Part shown: one piece after another, positions 55,291 through 64,000 of the stretch
Position numbering within the stretch: position 1 is the stretch's first letter
Layout of the letters: every line of letters begins with the position of its first letter
Notes under the pieces: generated by a model
What the model saw: the letters and a program-made list of their open reading frames with translations, nothing else
What the model was told of the DNA's origin: nothing
The model's database searches: none
Assembly: GCA_016707075.1 (NCBI GenBank)
Contig: JADJII010000015.1
Location: 62,001-126,000, forward strand
Direction: 5' to 3'
Length of the DNA stretch: 64,000 bases
From: Egaibacter danicus
Lineage (GTDB): Bacteria > Pseudomonadota > Gammaproteobacteria > Burkholderiales > Burkholderiaceae_C
Program-made: the position numbers and the translations under genes

Positions 55291-56135
55291 TCCAGTCGTC
55301 CAAGAACGAAGAAACCAGGGCCTCAGGGCCACTCCACATCGACAACGGAACACTGGAAGCCCTGAAATGGCTGGCGCTCGTATTGATGACGGGGGACCAC
55401 GTGAACAAGTACGTATTGGCCGATTCGCTACCTGGCCTGTTCGAGCTGGGACGCCTCGCTATGCCGCTGTTCATGTTCGTGCTGGCCTACAACCTGGCGC
55501 GCCCAGGCGCCTTTCAGCCGGTGTAGCACCGGCGCATGGGGACGACGCTGGCGATCTTTGGCGCTGCTGGCCACCTGCCCTACATTGTGATCACCGGCGT
55601 GTTGGGTGGTTGGTGTCCTCTGAACATGTTGTTCACGATGCTCTTACTCACGCTGATCTGCTGGTTGATCGATCACGGCACCCCTGTCCCTTCGCTGTTG
55701 GCAGCGGTAGCCTTCAGTCTGGGCGGATCGCTGGTCGAATATTGGTGGCCGGGTTTGTTGTTGGGACTGGCTTGCTGGGGGTATTGCAAGCAGGCTTCCC
55801 GTTTTCGGCTGACGCTGGTGATGATTGCGACGGCTGCGCTGTGGCTGACCAATCCGCAACTACTGGGCCAGGCGCCTTGCCTTTTTGCTTTGGCCCAGAG
55901 TACGACTCACATGCCCGAGGACCCGCGCCTCTCTTTACCTGTACTACCCTCCCACCTGACGGCCCTGTGGGCCTTCATTTCGAATTACGGCAACCCCCTC
56001 TTCGTGAGGGTCGGGTCAACGTCTATCAGGAAAGAATCGGTTGACTTCCTGCCGGGCTTTGGGGTGAGCTGGGCCGAGGCGAAGCTGGCCGCAATCTGTG
56101 GCTTTGTTTACCCCAGGCATGGCAGTTCAGGGTGA
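55287..56135 (+). pseudogene. traX: TraX-family membrane protein with in-frame TAG
   Basis: From 55287 the frame reads LEALKWLALVLMTGDHVNKY, LGRLAMPLFMFVLAYNLARP, then a TAG at 55524-55526 and, in the same frame, ALLAIFG-like MGTTLAIFGAAGHLPYIVI and further hydrophobic helices. TraX (F-pilin acetylase-like) proteins begin with this KxxAxxxMxxDHI pattern. A frameshift near 55890 damages the C-terminal part. The nonsense codon is a substitution, which supports true decay. Confidence 0.78.
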
Positions 56136-59100
56136 AAAGGGACAGTATCAGGTTGGCGGCAATTCTGGAACGGATTTAGACCATTGGCGAATTTGACCTG
56201 ATACGAGACGCCGTGCAAGGGGCCTTTCAACACACCGCGTGTCAAGTGAAAGGCGAATACTCCGAACAAGCGGTTGCTTACGTCGCGTGGGCGACGCATC
56301 AGACAGTAGGCGGCGGGGATCACGAACATCGAGAGCAGCGGCGCGGTGATCATGCCGCCCACCATCGGCGCGGCGATGCGCTGCATCACTTCGCTGCCCG
56401 CGCCCGCGCCCCACATGATGGGCAGCAGGCCGGCCAGGATGACGGCCACGGTCATCGCCTTGGGGCGCACGCGCAGCACCGCACCTTCGCGGATCGCGTC
56501 CAGCAGATCGGCCTCGCTGCACCGGTTTTGCTCGGTGCGCGCCGTCCATGCCTGCTTCAGGTACAGCAGCATGATCACGCCAAATTCAGCCGCCACGCCG
56601 GCCAGCGCGATGAAGCCGACCGCACCGCCACTGACAGGTTGTAGCCCAGCAGTATAACAAGCCAGATGCCACCGACCAGGGCAAAGGGCACGTCGCCATG
56701 ATGAGCAAGGCCTCGTCAAACGCCTCGAAGGTCAGGAAGAGCAGCACAAAGATGATCAGCAGCGTGAACGGCACCACCAGCTTGAGCTCTGCGGTCGCCT
56801 GGTCCAGGAAATTCAAACCGCCCTGACCAGGAACGAGTGAGCCCGCGGGCAAGGCCACCTCGCTGCCACGGCCTGCTGCATGTCGCGCACCGCAAGCGCA
56901 GGTCGCGCCCGCGCAGGTCGACATAGACCCAGCCGGAACGGGCGTTTTCGCTGCGCAGCATGGGCGGGCCGTCCGTGATCGGATGTCGGCCACGTCGCCC
57001 AGCACCAAGCCGCCGTCCGCGCGCGGTGACGATGGGGAGGGCACGCAGATTTCCGAGGAATCGCGGATTTCGCGCGGGTAGCGCACGTTGATCGGGAAAC
57101 GCTGCAATCCTTCGACGGTCTCGCCGATGTTGTCGCCGCCCACCCCGCTGATGACCGGATTGCACATCGGCGATGTTGAGCCGTAGCGGGCGGCCGGCAT
57201 CGCGGTCGGTATTCACGTCCACATAGCGGCCACCCGTCAAGCGCTCGGCCAAGGCGCTGCTGACGCCGGGCACGTGCTTGACGGCTGCTCGATCTCGCCG
57301 GTGAGGCGGTCTGATCGAACGTCCGATCCCGGCCCAGAACCTTGACCCCACCGGGCTCTTGATGCCGGTGGCCAGCATGTCCATGCGGTTGCGGATCGGC
57401 GGCATCCAAATGTTGGCTAGGCCGGGCACGCTGCACGGTCTGGTCCAGCTCATCGACCAACTTGTCTTGCGTCATGCCGGGGCGCCATTGGTCCATGGGC
57501 CTGAACTGGATGGTGGTCTCGAACATCTCCATAGGCGCCGGGTCGGTGGCGGTTTCGGCACGGCCTGCTTTGCCGTAGACGCTCAACACCTCGGGCACAG
57601 TCTTGATCAGGCGGTCGGTCTGCTGCAGCAATTCGCTGCCTTTCCTGCGGACAAGCCCGGGCAGGGCGGAGGGCATGTAGAGCAAGTCACCTTCGTCCAG
57701 GCGCGGCATAAATTCGCCGCCCATGTGCTGCAACGGCCACAGGCTGCCGCCAACAGCAGTGCAGCGGCGGCCAGCGTGGCCTTGGGCCAAGCCAGCACCA
57801 CGTCCAGCAACGGGCGGTAGACAGCGATCAAAAACCGGTTCAGCGGGTTGGCCTTCTCTCCGGGATGCGGCCCCGGATCAGGTAGCCCATCAATACCGGG
57901 ATCAACGTCGCCGACAGCCCGGCCGCTGCCGCCATCGCATAGGTCTTGGTGAAGGCCAGCGGCGAGAACAGCCGTCCCTCCTGTGCTTCCAGCGTGAACA
58001 CCGGGATGAAGCTCAGCGTGATGATCAGCAACGAGAAGAACAGCGCCGGCCCGACCTCGGCAGCCGAATCGCCGATCACCCGCCAGCGGGCCTCGCCCTC
58101 CAGCGCTATCGGGGTGCGCATGGTTCCATTCTTCCAGGTGCTTGTGGGCGTTTTCGATCATCACCACGGCGGCGTCCACCATCGCGCCGATGGCGATGGC
58201 AATGCCGCCCAGCGACATGATGTTGGCGTTCACCCCCTGCCAGCGCATGACGATGAAGGCGGCCAGAATACCTAGCGGCAACGCCACCACGGCCACCAGC
58301 GCCGAGCGCAGATGCGCCAGAAACAGCGCGCAGACCACGCCACCAGCAAACTCTTCCAACAGCTTGTGGCCTAGGTTCTCGACGGCGCGGTTCGATGAGG
58401 CCCGAGCGGTCGTAGGTGGGCACGATCTCCACGCCCTGGGGCAGGCCGGCTTTCAGGCTCCAGCTCGGCTTGACCGCCTCGATGGTCTCCAACGCGTTTT
58501 TGCCGGAGCGCATCACGATGACGCCGCCTACGGCTTCGCCTTCGCCATCCAGTTCGCCAATGCCGCGGCGCATTTCGGGGCCGATCTGGATGCCGGGCCA
58601 CGTCACCAAGCGCACCGGACACGCCGGCGTCCGTGGTCATCAGGGCACTTTGCGGAAATCGTCCAGCGATTGCAGGTAGCCGATGGCCCGCACCATGAAT
58701 TCGGCTTCGCCCAGCTCCAGCACCGAACCGCCGGCTTCCTGGTTGCCCTGCTGAATCGCTTCAACCACCTGCCATGCGGAATGCCGAAGGCCGCCAGCGT
58801 TGTCCGGTCCAGCACGATCTGGTACTGGCGCACCATGCCACCAATGCTGGCCACTTCGGCCACGCCGGGCACGGTTTTCAGCTCGAATTTGAGGAACCAG
58901 TCTTGCAGGCTGCGCAGTTGCGACAGATCCTGCTTGCCGGTCTTGTCGACCAGCGCGTACTGGTAGATCCAGCCCACCCCGGTGGCGTCAGGCCCCAGCG
59001 CCGGCTTTGGCACCGGGCGGCAGGCGCGATTGCACCTGGTTCCAGGTATTCCAGCACCAGGCGATGCCCAGTACAAGTCAGTGCCATCTTCAAACAGCAC

Positions 59101-59376
59101 GTAGACGAAGCAGTCGCCAAAGAAGGAGTAGCCGCGCACCGCCTTGGCCCCGGCACCGACAGCATGGTGGTGGTGAGCGGGTAGGTGATCTGGTTCTCAA
59201 CAGATGCGGCGCTTGCCCCGGACAGGTGGTGCGGATGATGACACGTCCGACAAGTCGGGCAAGGCATCCAGCGGCGTGCGCATCACCGAATAGACGCCCC
59301 ATGCGCTGACCATCAAGGTCGCCAGCAGCACCAGAAAGCGGTTGCCGATTGACCAGCGGATGAGGTGCGCAATCAT
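56108..59376 (-). pseudogene. cusA: CusA-type HME-RND efflux pump (copper/silver), many frameshifts
   Basis: The start is the ATG at 59376 (MIAHLIRWSIGNRFLVLLAT). Pieces in all three frames preserve the RND order: TPLDALPDLSD, ENQITYPLTTTMLSVPG, YQYALVDKTGK, SLGGIAIAIGAMVDAAVVMIENAHKHLE (with the proton-relay helix), FIPVFTLEAQEGRLFSPLAFTKTY, GGEFMPRLDEGDLLYMP and MFVIPAAYCLMRRPR near the end. The total span fits about 1045 residues. Breaks occur every few hundred bases. The exact stop is uncertain; 56108 is the end of the last open frame. Confidence 0.8.
56145..56204. repeat. Inverted repeat GTATCAGGT/ACCTGATAC at the conjugation-cus border
   Basis: Perfect 9-base arms at 56145-56153 and 56196-56204 enclose 42 bases. 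They lie at the 3' end of cusA and just after the traX region, and could be a terminator-like structure or the scar of an insertion. No T run follows. Confidence 0.35.
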
Positions 59377-61003
59377 GGCTTGCTCCCGGCTGGTTGGGCT
59401 GTGGCCGCTTTGGGCTCGGGGGCCATGCGCTGATTCGGGTGATTTGCGCGGCAGCCCTTCAGCGTCCATGTAGAACTCGAAGTTCACCTTGTCGCCCGGC
59501 TCCAGATTGCGCGGCGTGCCACTGGCGGGCAGTTTGAAGTCCATGGTCACGCACCCCATTTGAGCGGCGGGACCGGCCCATGCGACAAAGTGATGCTGTC
59601 CTTGCCAATGGCCGCAATCCTGGCTTCGCCGTCATGGCGGGGCGCAGTGTTGGCTGCGGTCGGCTTGGGCGCGTCATTCAAACGTGCTTCCACGCCCTTC
59701 AAACTCGCTTCCGAGTCAATCAGGAACTGCGAAGACACGACCACGCGCTGCCCGGCTTGCAAACCACGTTAGATCTAGGTTTGGCCACCGGTCTCGATGC
59801 CGATTTCCACCTCGACCGGACGGAACTTGCCTTTGTCTTCGGCCAGCATTACCACCACGCGCTTGCCCGTCTGGATGACCGCCTCCGTGGGGATCAACAG
59901 GGATTTCTCAGCCCGCATGTCCACGAACTGCATGTTCACGAACATGCCGGGCACCAGCACATTGCCGGGTTGGGCGGCTCCACACGGGCTTTAAGGGTGC
60001 GGGTGGCGGCATTCACCTCTGGCAGAAGGGCCTGCACCGTACCTCGCAAGGTGGTGCCAGGTGCTGCGGCGCTGTTGGCCTGTACCTTGGTGCCGGGGCG
60101 AACCAAGGCCGCCTGGCTCTCGGGCACCTCGGCGTTGGCCCACACGCTGCCCAGCCCGTTGATGCGGAACAGTGTGGCGCCCGGCATCACCGTCATGCCT
60201 TCACGGGCCATCAGCTCCACCACCACGCCACCTATCGGGGCGACGAGTGTGATGCTGGCTTGGGTCTTGCCGCTACTCTCCACCTGGCGGATTTGTTCTT
60301 CGCTCATGCCCACCTGGCGCATGCGCTGGCGAGCACCGTCTACCAACGGCGCTAGGTCTGTGCCTTGCATGCGCCGAACTGATAGAAATTCCTGCGCGGC
60401 AATCCAGTCGGGCACATAGAGTTCGGCCAAACTTGGCCCTTGCTCACGCGGTCCAGGGTGGCACGAACATGCAGGCGTTATGGCAGCCGGTGGCACGGGC
60501 CTGCAAAGGCCTGGTCGCGTTCATTGAAAGCGATGTTGCCCACGGCAGAGCCTGCAGTGACAGCACGCCCTCGGTGACTTCGGCAGTCCGTACCCCAGGT
60601 TTTGCTGGATGCGTGGACTGACCGTGACCTTGCTGCCGTCACTGCCGCGTCCCCATCGGCGTAGACCGGCACCAGCATCATGTCCATGAAGGGGACTTGG
60701 CGGGCTTGTCGAACTTGTTGCCCGGCACCATGGGGTCGTGGTAGTACAGTGCCTTGCGTCCGGTGGCTGGATCAACATCACCGGCTTTGATGCCTGCTCG
60801 ATGTGGCGGCGTGTGGCATCTTCGCCTTCGGCAACGCTTTGGGAATGGCTCCAGCTTGCGCAGGAACATCGCTTGTGGTGGTGTTTGAAGCACTGCTCGC
60901 CATCGTCGTTCCGCGCTGCATTCCAACTCGATAAATACCGAAACCAGAACCAGCGCGATGAGACCCACAATCACCAAGCCACCCAAGAAGGTGGTTTTTT
61001 CAT
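59372..61003 (-). pseudogene. cusB: CusB-type membrane fusion protein with C-terminal CusF-like domain, frameshifted
   Basis: The ATG at 61003 begins MKKTTFLGGLVIVGLIALVL, a membrane anchor. A heavy-metal-binding motif follows (YYHDPMVPGNKFDKPAKSPFMDMMLVPVYAD), then MFP hairpin and barrel parts (LAPLVDGARQRMRQVGMSEE, APIGGVVVELMAREGMTV, VLVPGMFVNMQFVD-like). The end carries a CusF-like domain (TMDFKLPASGTPRNLEPGDK, FEFYMDAEG). The methionine- and histidine-rich features point to copper/silver rather than zinc/cobalt. Frames change at least five times. Confidence 0.78.
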
Positions 61004-61009
61004 GGTTGT

Positions 61010-62269
61010 GCTCCAGCAGATGTAAGGTCGGTGAGGTAATTCAGTTGCGCCCACTGACGCCGTTTCCATTTCCAGCCGCAGGCGCTCCAGCGTGCCTCAA
61101 TCTCTGCGCGTCTGGCATCTAAGACGGCATTCAGGTTCCATCCGCTGTAGAGCGCCTCGGTAAGCCACGGTAGCGGCCTGCGTGCGCTCCATGGTGAGCG
61201 GTAAGGATGGATTGGTCATACCGGCTTTCGGCCTTGCGCGATTGCCATGCCATTCTGCAACATGGCACGTACCGCGACATGAGCGAGTACCGCGTCCTCA
61301 CGTTCGGCGCGTAGCTGAAGAGCGGTTGCTTGCGTGGCTGAAAGTTCACGGTCTTGTCGGTTCTTTTGATCCCACTGCAAGGGCACCGACACATTGATCG
61401 AATCATGTTCGAGTAGGCGGGACCTCGCTGGCTGAACATCACTTCTGCGCTCCAATCGGCTTTTTTTATTGGCCTGTGCCAGTGTTACGTCGGCCAACGC
61501 CATTTCTTCTTGCTTTGCCATCATGGCGATCTGCGGGTGGTGTTGTAGCTGGGTCTCCAAATGAGCTTCTTGCAACGGGACAAAATCAACCGTGGGTAGT
61601 CCACTCAAACTTTGCCCGCTGCTAGCCGCCCACCCATCGGGCCAACTGCGACTTGGCGGTATTCACTTGGCGCTCAGACATGGCGATGCGGTCTTCAATC
61701 TGGCCACGGCAGAACGGGCGGCAAATACGTCGCTTTGTGTACCGCGACCAATCCGGTACGCGGCATCAGCCGCTTCGATTTGTAGCTTTGCCTCGTTGCG
61801 TTGGCGTACCAGCGTTCCACCATGCGTTCTTGGTAGTATCGATCCAGCCAAGCTAGAGCGGTGCTGCGTCGTGCTTATTGAATTTAAGGAACGATTGGCT
61901 TCCGCTGTTTCGGCTTCCCTCTCAAAGCGCAAAGTTCGCGCACGGCGCTTGTCTTCACGGGTGAACTCTTGCATCACACCGACCGAACGCATGGTCATGA
62001 AATCCCGCGTCAAACTGAAACGATCTTCGCCGTTGATGGGCAGATTGTTGATGCCGAGTTTCAATACTGGATCGGGCAACTGACTTGCCTGCCACCGCCA
62101 TTTCACGGGAGCTACTAGCTTGCAGGTTACCAGCGTCAACAAGGCGGGATTGAGAAACGGCCAGTTGTACCGCACCAGCCAAAGTCAGGGTGGTGATTCC
62201 ACCGCGGAAAAGCACAGCGGGCGCAGCCAGCAAAACGGCTGGCGTGCTGCGCGTAAAAATAGAGACCAC
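61010..62269 (-). pseudogene. cusC: CusC-type outer-membrane efflux protein (TolC family), frameshifted
   Basis: It begins near 62269 (MVSIFTRSTPAVLLAAPAVL, then LTLAGAVQLAVSQS, the usual LTLxxAxxxAxxxxP-like start of TolC-family proteins). Further fragments are LPDPVLKLGINNLPINGEDRFSLTRDFMTMRSVGVMQEF, which is the DPxLxxGxxNxP metal-pump outer-membrane signature, EAADAAYRIGRGTQSDVFAARSA, and HPQIAMMAKQEEMALADVTLA. It completes a cusCBA operon read on the minus strand. Confidence 0.75.
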
Positions 62270-62354
62270 AAAAAGTCCTCCACGAACATCACAAAGAAGG
62301 GAACGCTCAAGGCGTTGGTCAGTGTGTGACGAACGAACCGAGCCTAGCGAGAAG

Positions 62355-62805
62355 CTAGGTCAGGCTATAGACGGAAGACTTGGTTGACGAGATAAAGCGA
62401 AGGGCTTCCGGGAGGTCGCACCGCAGTCGAGATTGAAAACAGTATGACGTACTGAGCTCCGACACGGATTGAAAAATCCAAACCATTGTCCATAAAACGT
62501 CCAATGTCGGCGATTCCACATTGAATTTATTCTTGGATTCATGTGACTGTTGAACAGTCTGACAGTGTGCTTTGCACAGTCCCGGCTGATCCATATCCAA
62601 TTGACCATTCGGCATGGAATCGCAGTCGACCATGGTCGTCACGACCTCGTTTACAACTGGATTTGAGGCGTTGCCCAAACGTGGCAAACATAGGCAGCAG
62701 TCGCAAGTTGAGTGAACAGCAGACATACAGCCACAATTGCTACTGTCCATGCATGACTGTTTTTCCGTTGCTCATTGTTGGATTCTAGAGCAAACACCAG
62801 TCATA
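62355..62805 (-). pseudogene. Secreted Cys-rich metal-associated protein upstream of cusCBA (frameshifted)
   Basis: A probable signal peptide (WTVAIVAVCLLFTQLATAA) is encoded in one frame from a likely GTG near 62805. After a missing base near 62680 the mature part reads NPVVNEVVTTMVDCDSMPNG and QPGLCKAHCQTVQQS, with a CKAHCQ pair. Small Cys/Met-containing periplasmic proteins of this type commonly precede cusCBA in Betaproteobacteria. The function in metal handling is inferred. Confidence 0.5.
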
Positions 62806-62872
62806 CCAGGTGATTACGCTAGCCCTATAGATAGAAACCACCTGAATGACCGTATCGGCCTGTTTGAAGTAC

Positions 62873-63805
62873 TCAATGATAGTTCTTCGCTGTATCTGCA
62901 CCTCTTCGTTTCCGACGTTCTCCATAGTGACGGACTTCAGAAAGTTGGGATTGGTACATCAGACTGGGAGCCGGGCAGTTTAGATCAGACCTCCCTTCAT
63001 AAATAATCTGCCAGCCATTCGCGCGTTTTTGCCAATACTGACGAACGGTGCGTCCAACTTTCTCGCCTTGCACTATTTCGCCAAAGGTGGCAACCAGAGT
63101 GTCGGCATCGTCTGTCCAGCGAATGAGTGAAACATCTTTTAGGAGTGTGGGTCTGCCGCGCAGCCTTTTCAATTCTGAAGCCAGATTGAGACTGAAATTA
63201 CCCAAGTCCTTTCCGTCGGTTTTAAAGTCATTTGCGTAAAAACGTAGCAACTCAATTTCGCGTCCGCTTCTTTTTGTTTTAGCCCACATTTGCAATCTTT
63301 CGGTAAAAAATTGCTTCTGCTCGACCATGTTGGATGATTGGACCCATTTAAAATTTTCCCCGATCAGAACCGGGGTGGTCCGTATCTCCACCGTTCTAAG
63401 GATTCTTTCCAAATCCGGATTGGCTACCGCTACGCAACCATCCGTGGCCTGAGGTGCCCTTGTAAATTGATTTGACGGGGTTCCATGCAGCCAAATCCCG
63501 CTACCCGTCTTCCCACGGCGCAGGTCAAGTACGTTCGGATAATTGATTGGCAACGCCCCCGAACCATACAAATCTTTCAAACTATTGGGGTCCAGATTAC
63601 TGGTGATGAAGTAAATTCCCAATGGTGTTCGCTGATCGCCTTCCACTTGCTTGCCTACCCCCTCTTTGCCCACAGAAATATAGTAACTGGCCAAAACGCG
63701 TGTGCCAGCACGGGTGTTCTCAAAAAGATAAAGGCGGGCTTTTGCCGTGTCTACGGCGATGGCATGTCTATTCCTGCTTGACAGAGAAACGAATTGGGAA
63801 GGCAC
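62873..63805 (-). CDS. L,D-transpeptidase (YkuD family) with SnoaL-like C-terminal region, N-terminus disrupted
   Basis: The 310-residue frame contains the YkuD domain: HAIAVDTAKARLYLFENT, GDQRTPLGIYFITSNL, GIWLHGTPSNQF and the catalytic TDGCVAVAN with Cys. The C-terminal part (ELLRFYANDFKTDGKDLGNF, GRTVRQYWQKRANGWQIIYEG) is the NTF2-like extension of the longer family members. Related N-terminal sequence (LVYGDLLASQSRPIQGLGDV and EIAQHGVQNLLALRAESK) appears in another frame between 63840 and 64000, so the gene probably starts beyond the window and is frameshifted. The enzyme cross-links or anchors to peptidoglycan in the periplasm. Confidence 0.8.
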   Translation of the reverse strand: MPSQFVSLSSRNRHAIAVDTAKARLYLFENTRAGTRVLASYYISVGKEGVGKQVEGDQRTPLGIYFITSNLDPNSLKDLYGSGALPINYPNVLDLRRGKTGSGIWLHGTPSNQFTRAPQATDGCVAVANPDLERILRTVEIRTTPVLIGENFKWVQSSNMVEQKQFFTERLQMWAKTKRSGREIELLRFYANDFKTDGKDLGNFSLNLASELKRLRGRPTLLKDVSLIRWTDDADTLVATFGEIVQGEKVGRTVRQYWQKRANGWQIIYEGRSDLNCPAPSLMYQSQLSEVRHYGERRKRRGADTAKNYH

Positions 63806-64000
63806 GGCATCCGCGAAGGGTTTTCCGTCACTGCCGCCAAGCGCAGCTTCGATTCTGCCCGCAGCGCAAGTAGGTTTTGAACCCCGTGTTGCGCAATCTC
63901 ACGGGGTACATCGCCCAAGCCCTGAATTGGGCGTGACTGACTGGCCAGCAGGTCTCCATAAACGAGCTGTGCAAGTTGAAAGTTAGGTACTTTGTCACCA

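Noticed and set aside
1..64000. CRISPR arrays, tRNA or rRNA genes
   Set aside because: No regularly spaced repeats and no tRNA or rRNA-like sequence were noticed on either strand by eye; a tRNAscan or CRISPR search was not possible.

Overview
The window is high-GC DNA from a heterotrophic betaproteobacterium. Gene content and protein style (TRAP transporters, two MocR/TauR regulators, the soeABC type, a Burkholderiales-like conjugation region) point to the family Comamonadaceae. This placement is inferred, since no rRNA or housekeeping gene is present. No tRNA, rRNA or CRISPR array was seen.

Positions 1-28.7 kb form an organosulfonate catabolic island. An upstream operon on the minus strand (4492-427) encodes a histidinol-dehydrogenase-like enzyme, a DegT-type PLP aminotransferase and a group II PLP decarboxylase. 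A MocR/TauR regulator is divergent from it. Next come iclR-cobS-cobT (minus), and then a plus-strand operon divergent from iclR: xsc-pta-soeA-soeB-soeC-SulP (9864-19206). This operon should take sulfoacetaldehyde to acetyl-CoA plus sulfite, oxidise sulfite to sulfate in the cytoplasm, and export the sulfate. A second TauR-like regulator, a taurine-type TRAP transporter with tauX (minus) and a divergent tauY-cupin-Lin0512-Lin0512 operon (plus) supply taurine uptake and deamination. Together this is a complete route from taurine to acetyl-CoA and sulfate. The first operon plausibly feeds taurine into it from a C3 aminosulfonate such as cysteate or cysteinolate; that is the main new proposal here.

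Between SulP and the second regulator (19.35-20.04 kb) lie two decayed genes outside any long open frame: the 3' part of a second soeC and a broken TauE/SafE sulfite exporter. They suggest that a sulfite exporter was lost as SoeABC plus SulP took over.

Positions 29.1-39.0 kb hold a complete sialic acid operon on the minus strand: nanM-nanR-siaPQM-nanA-cupin-nanE-nanK-nagA-SIS deaminase. It covers uptake of N-acetylneuraminate and its conversion to fructose-6-phosphate.

Positions 39.2-62.8 kb are decaying mobile DNA: an IS6-family transposase remnant, an HTH-receiver regulator, a virB1-virB11/virD4 conjugation operon with trbM, an LPD7 protein and traX, and then a cusCBA copper/silver efflux operon with a Cys-rich secreted protein. 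Nearly every gene here carries single-base indels or nonsense codons. The window closes with an L,D-transpeptidase gene. Single-base frameshifts also hit soeB, soeC and tauK in the otherwise intact sulfonate island; there they may be sequence errors.
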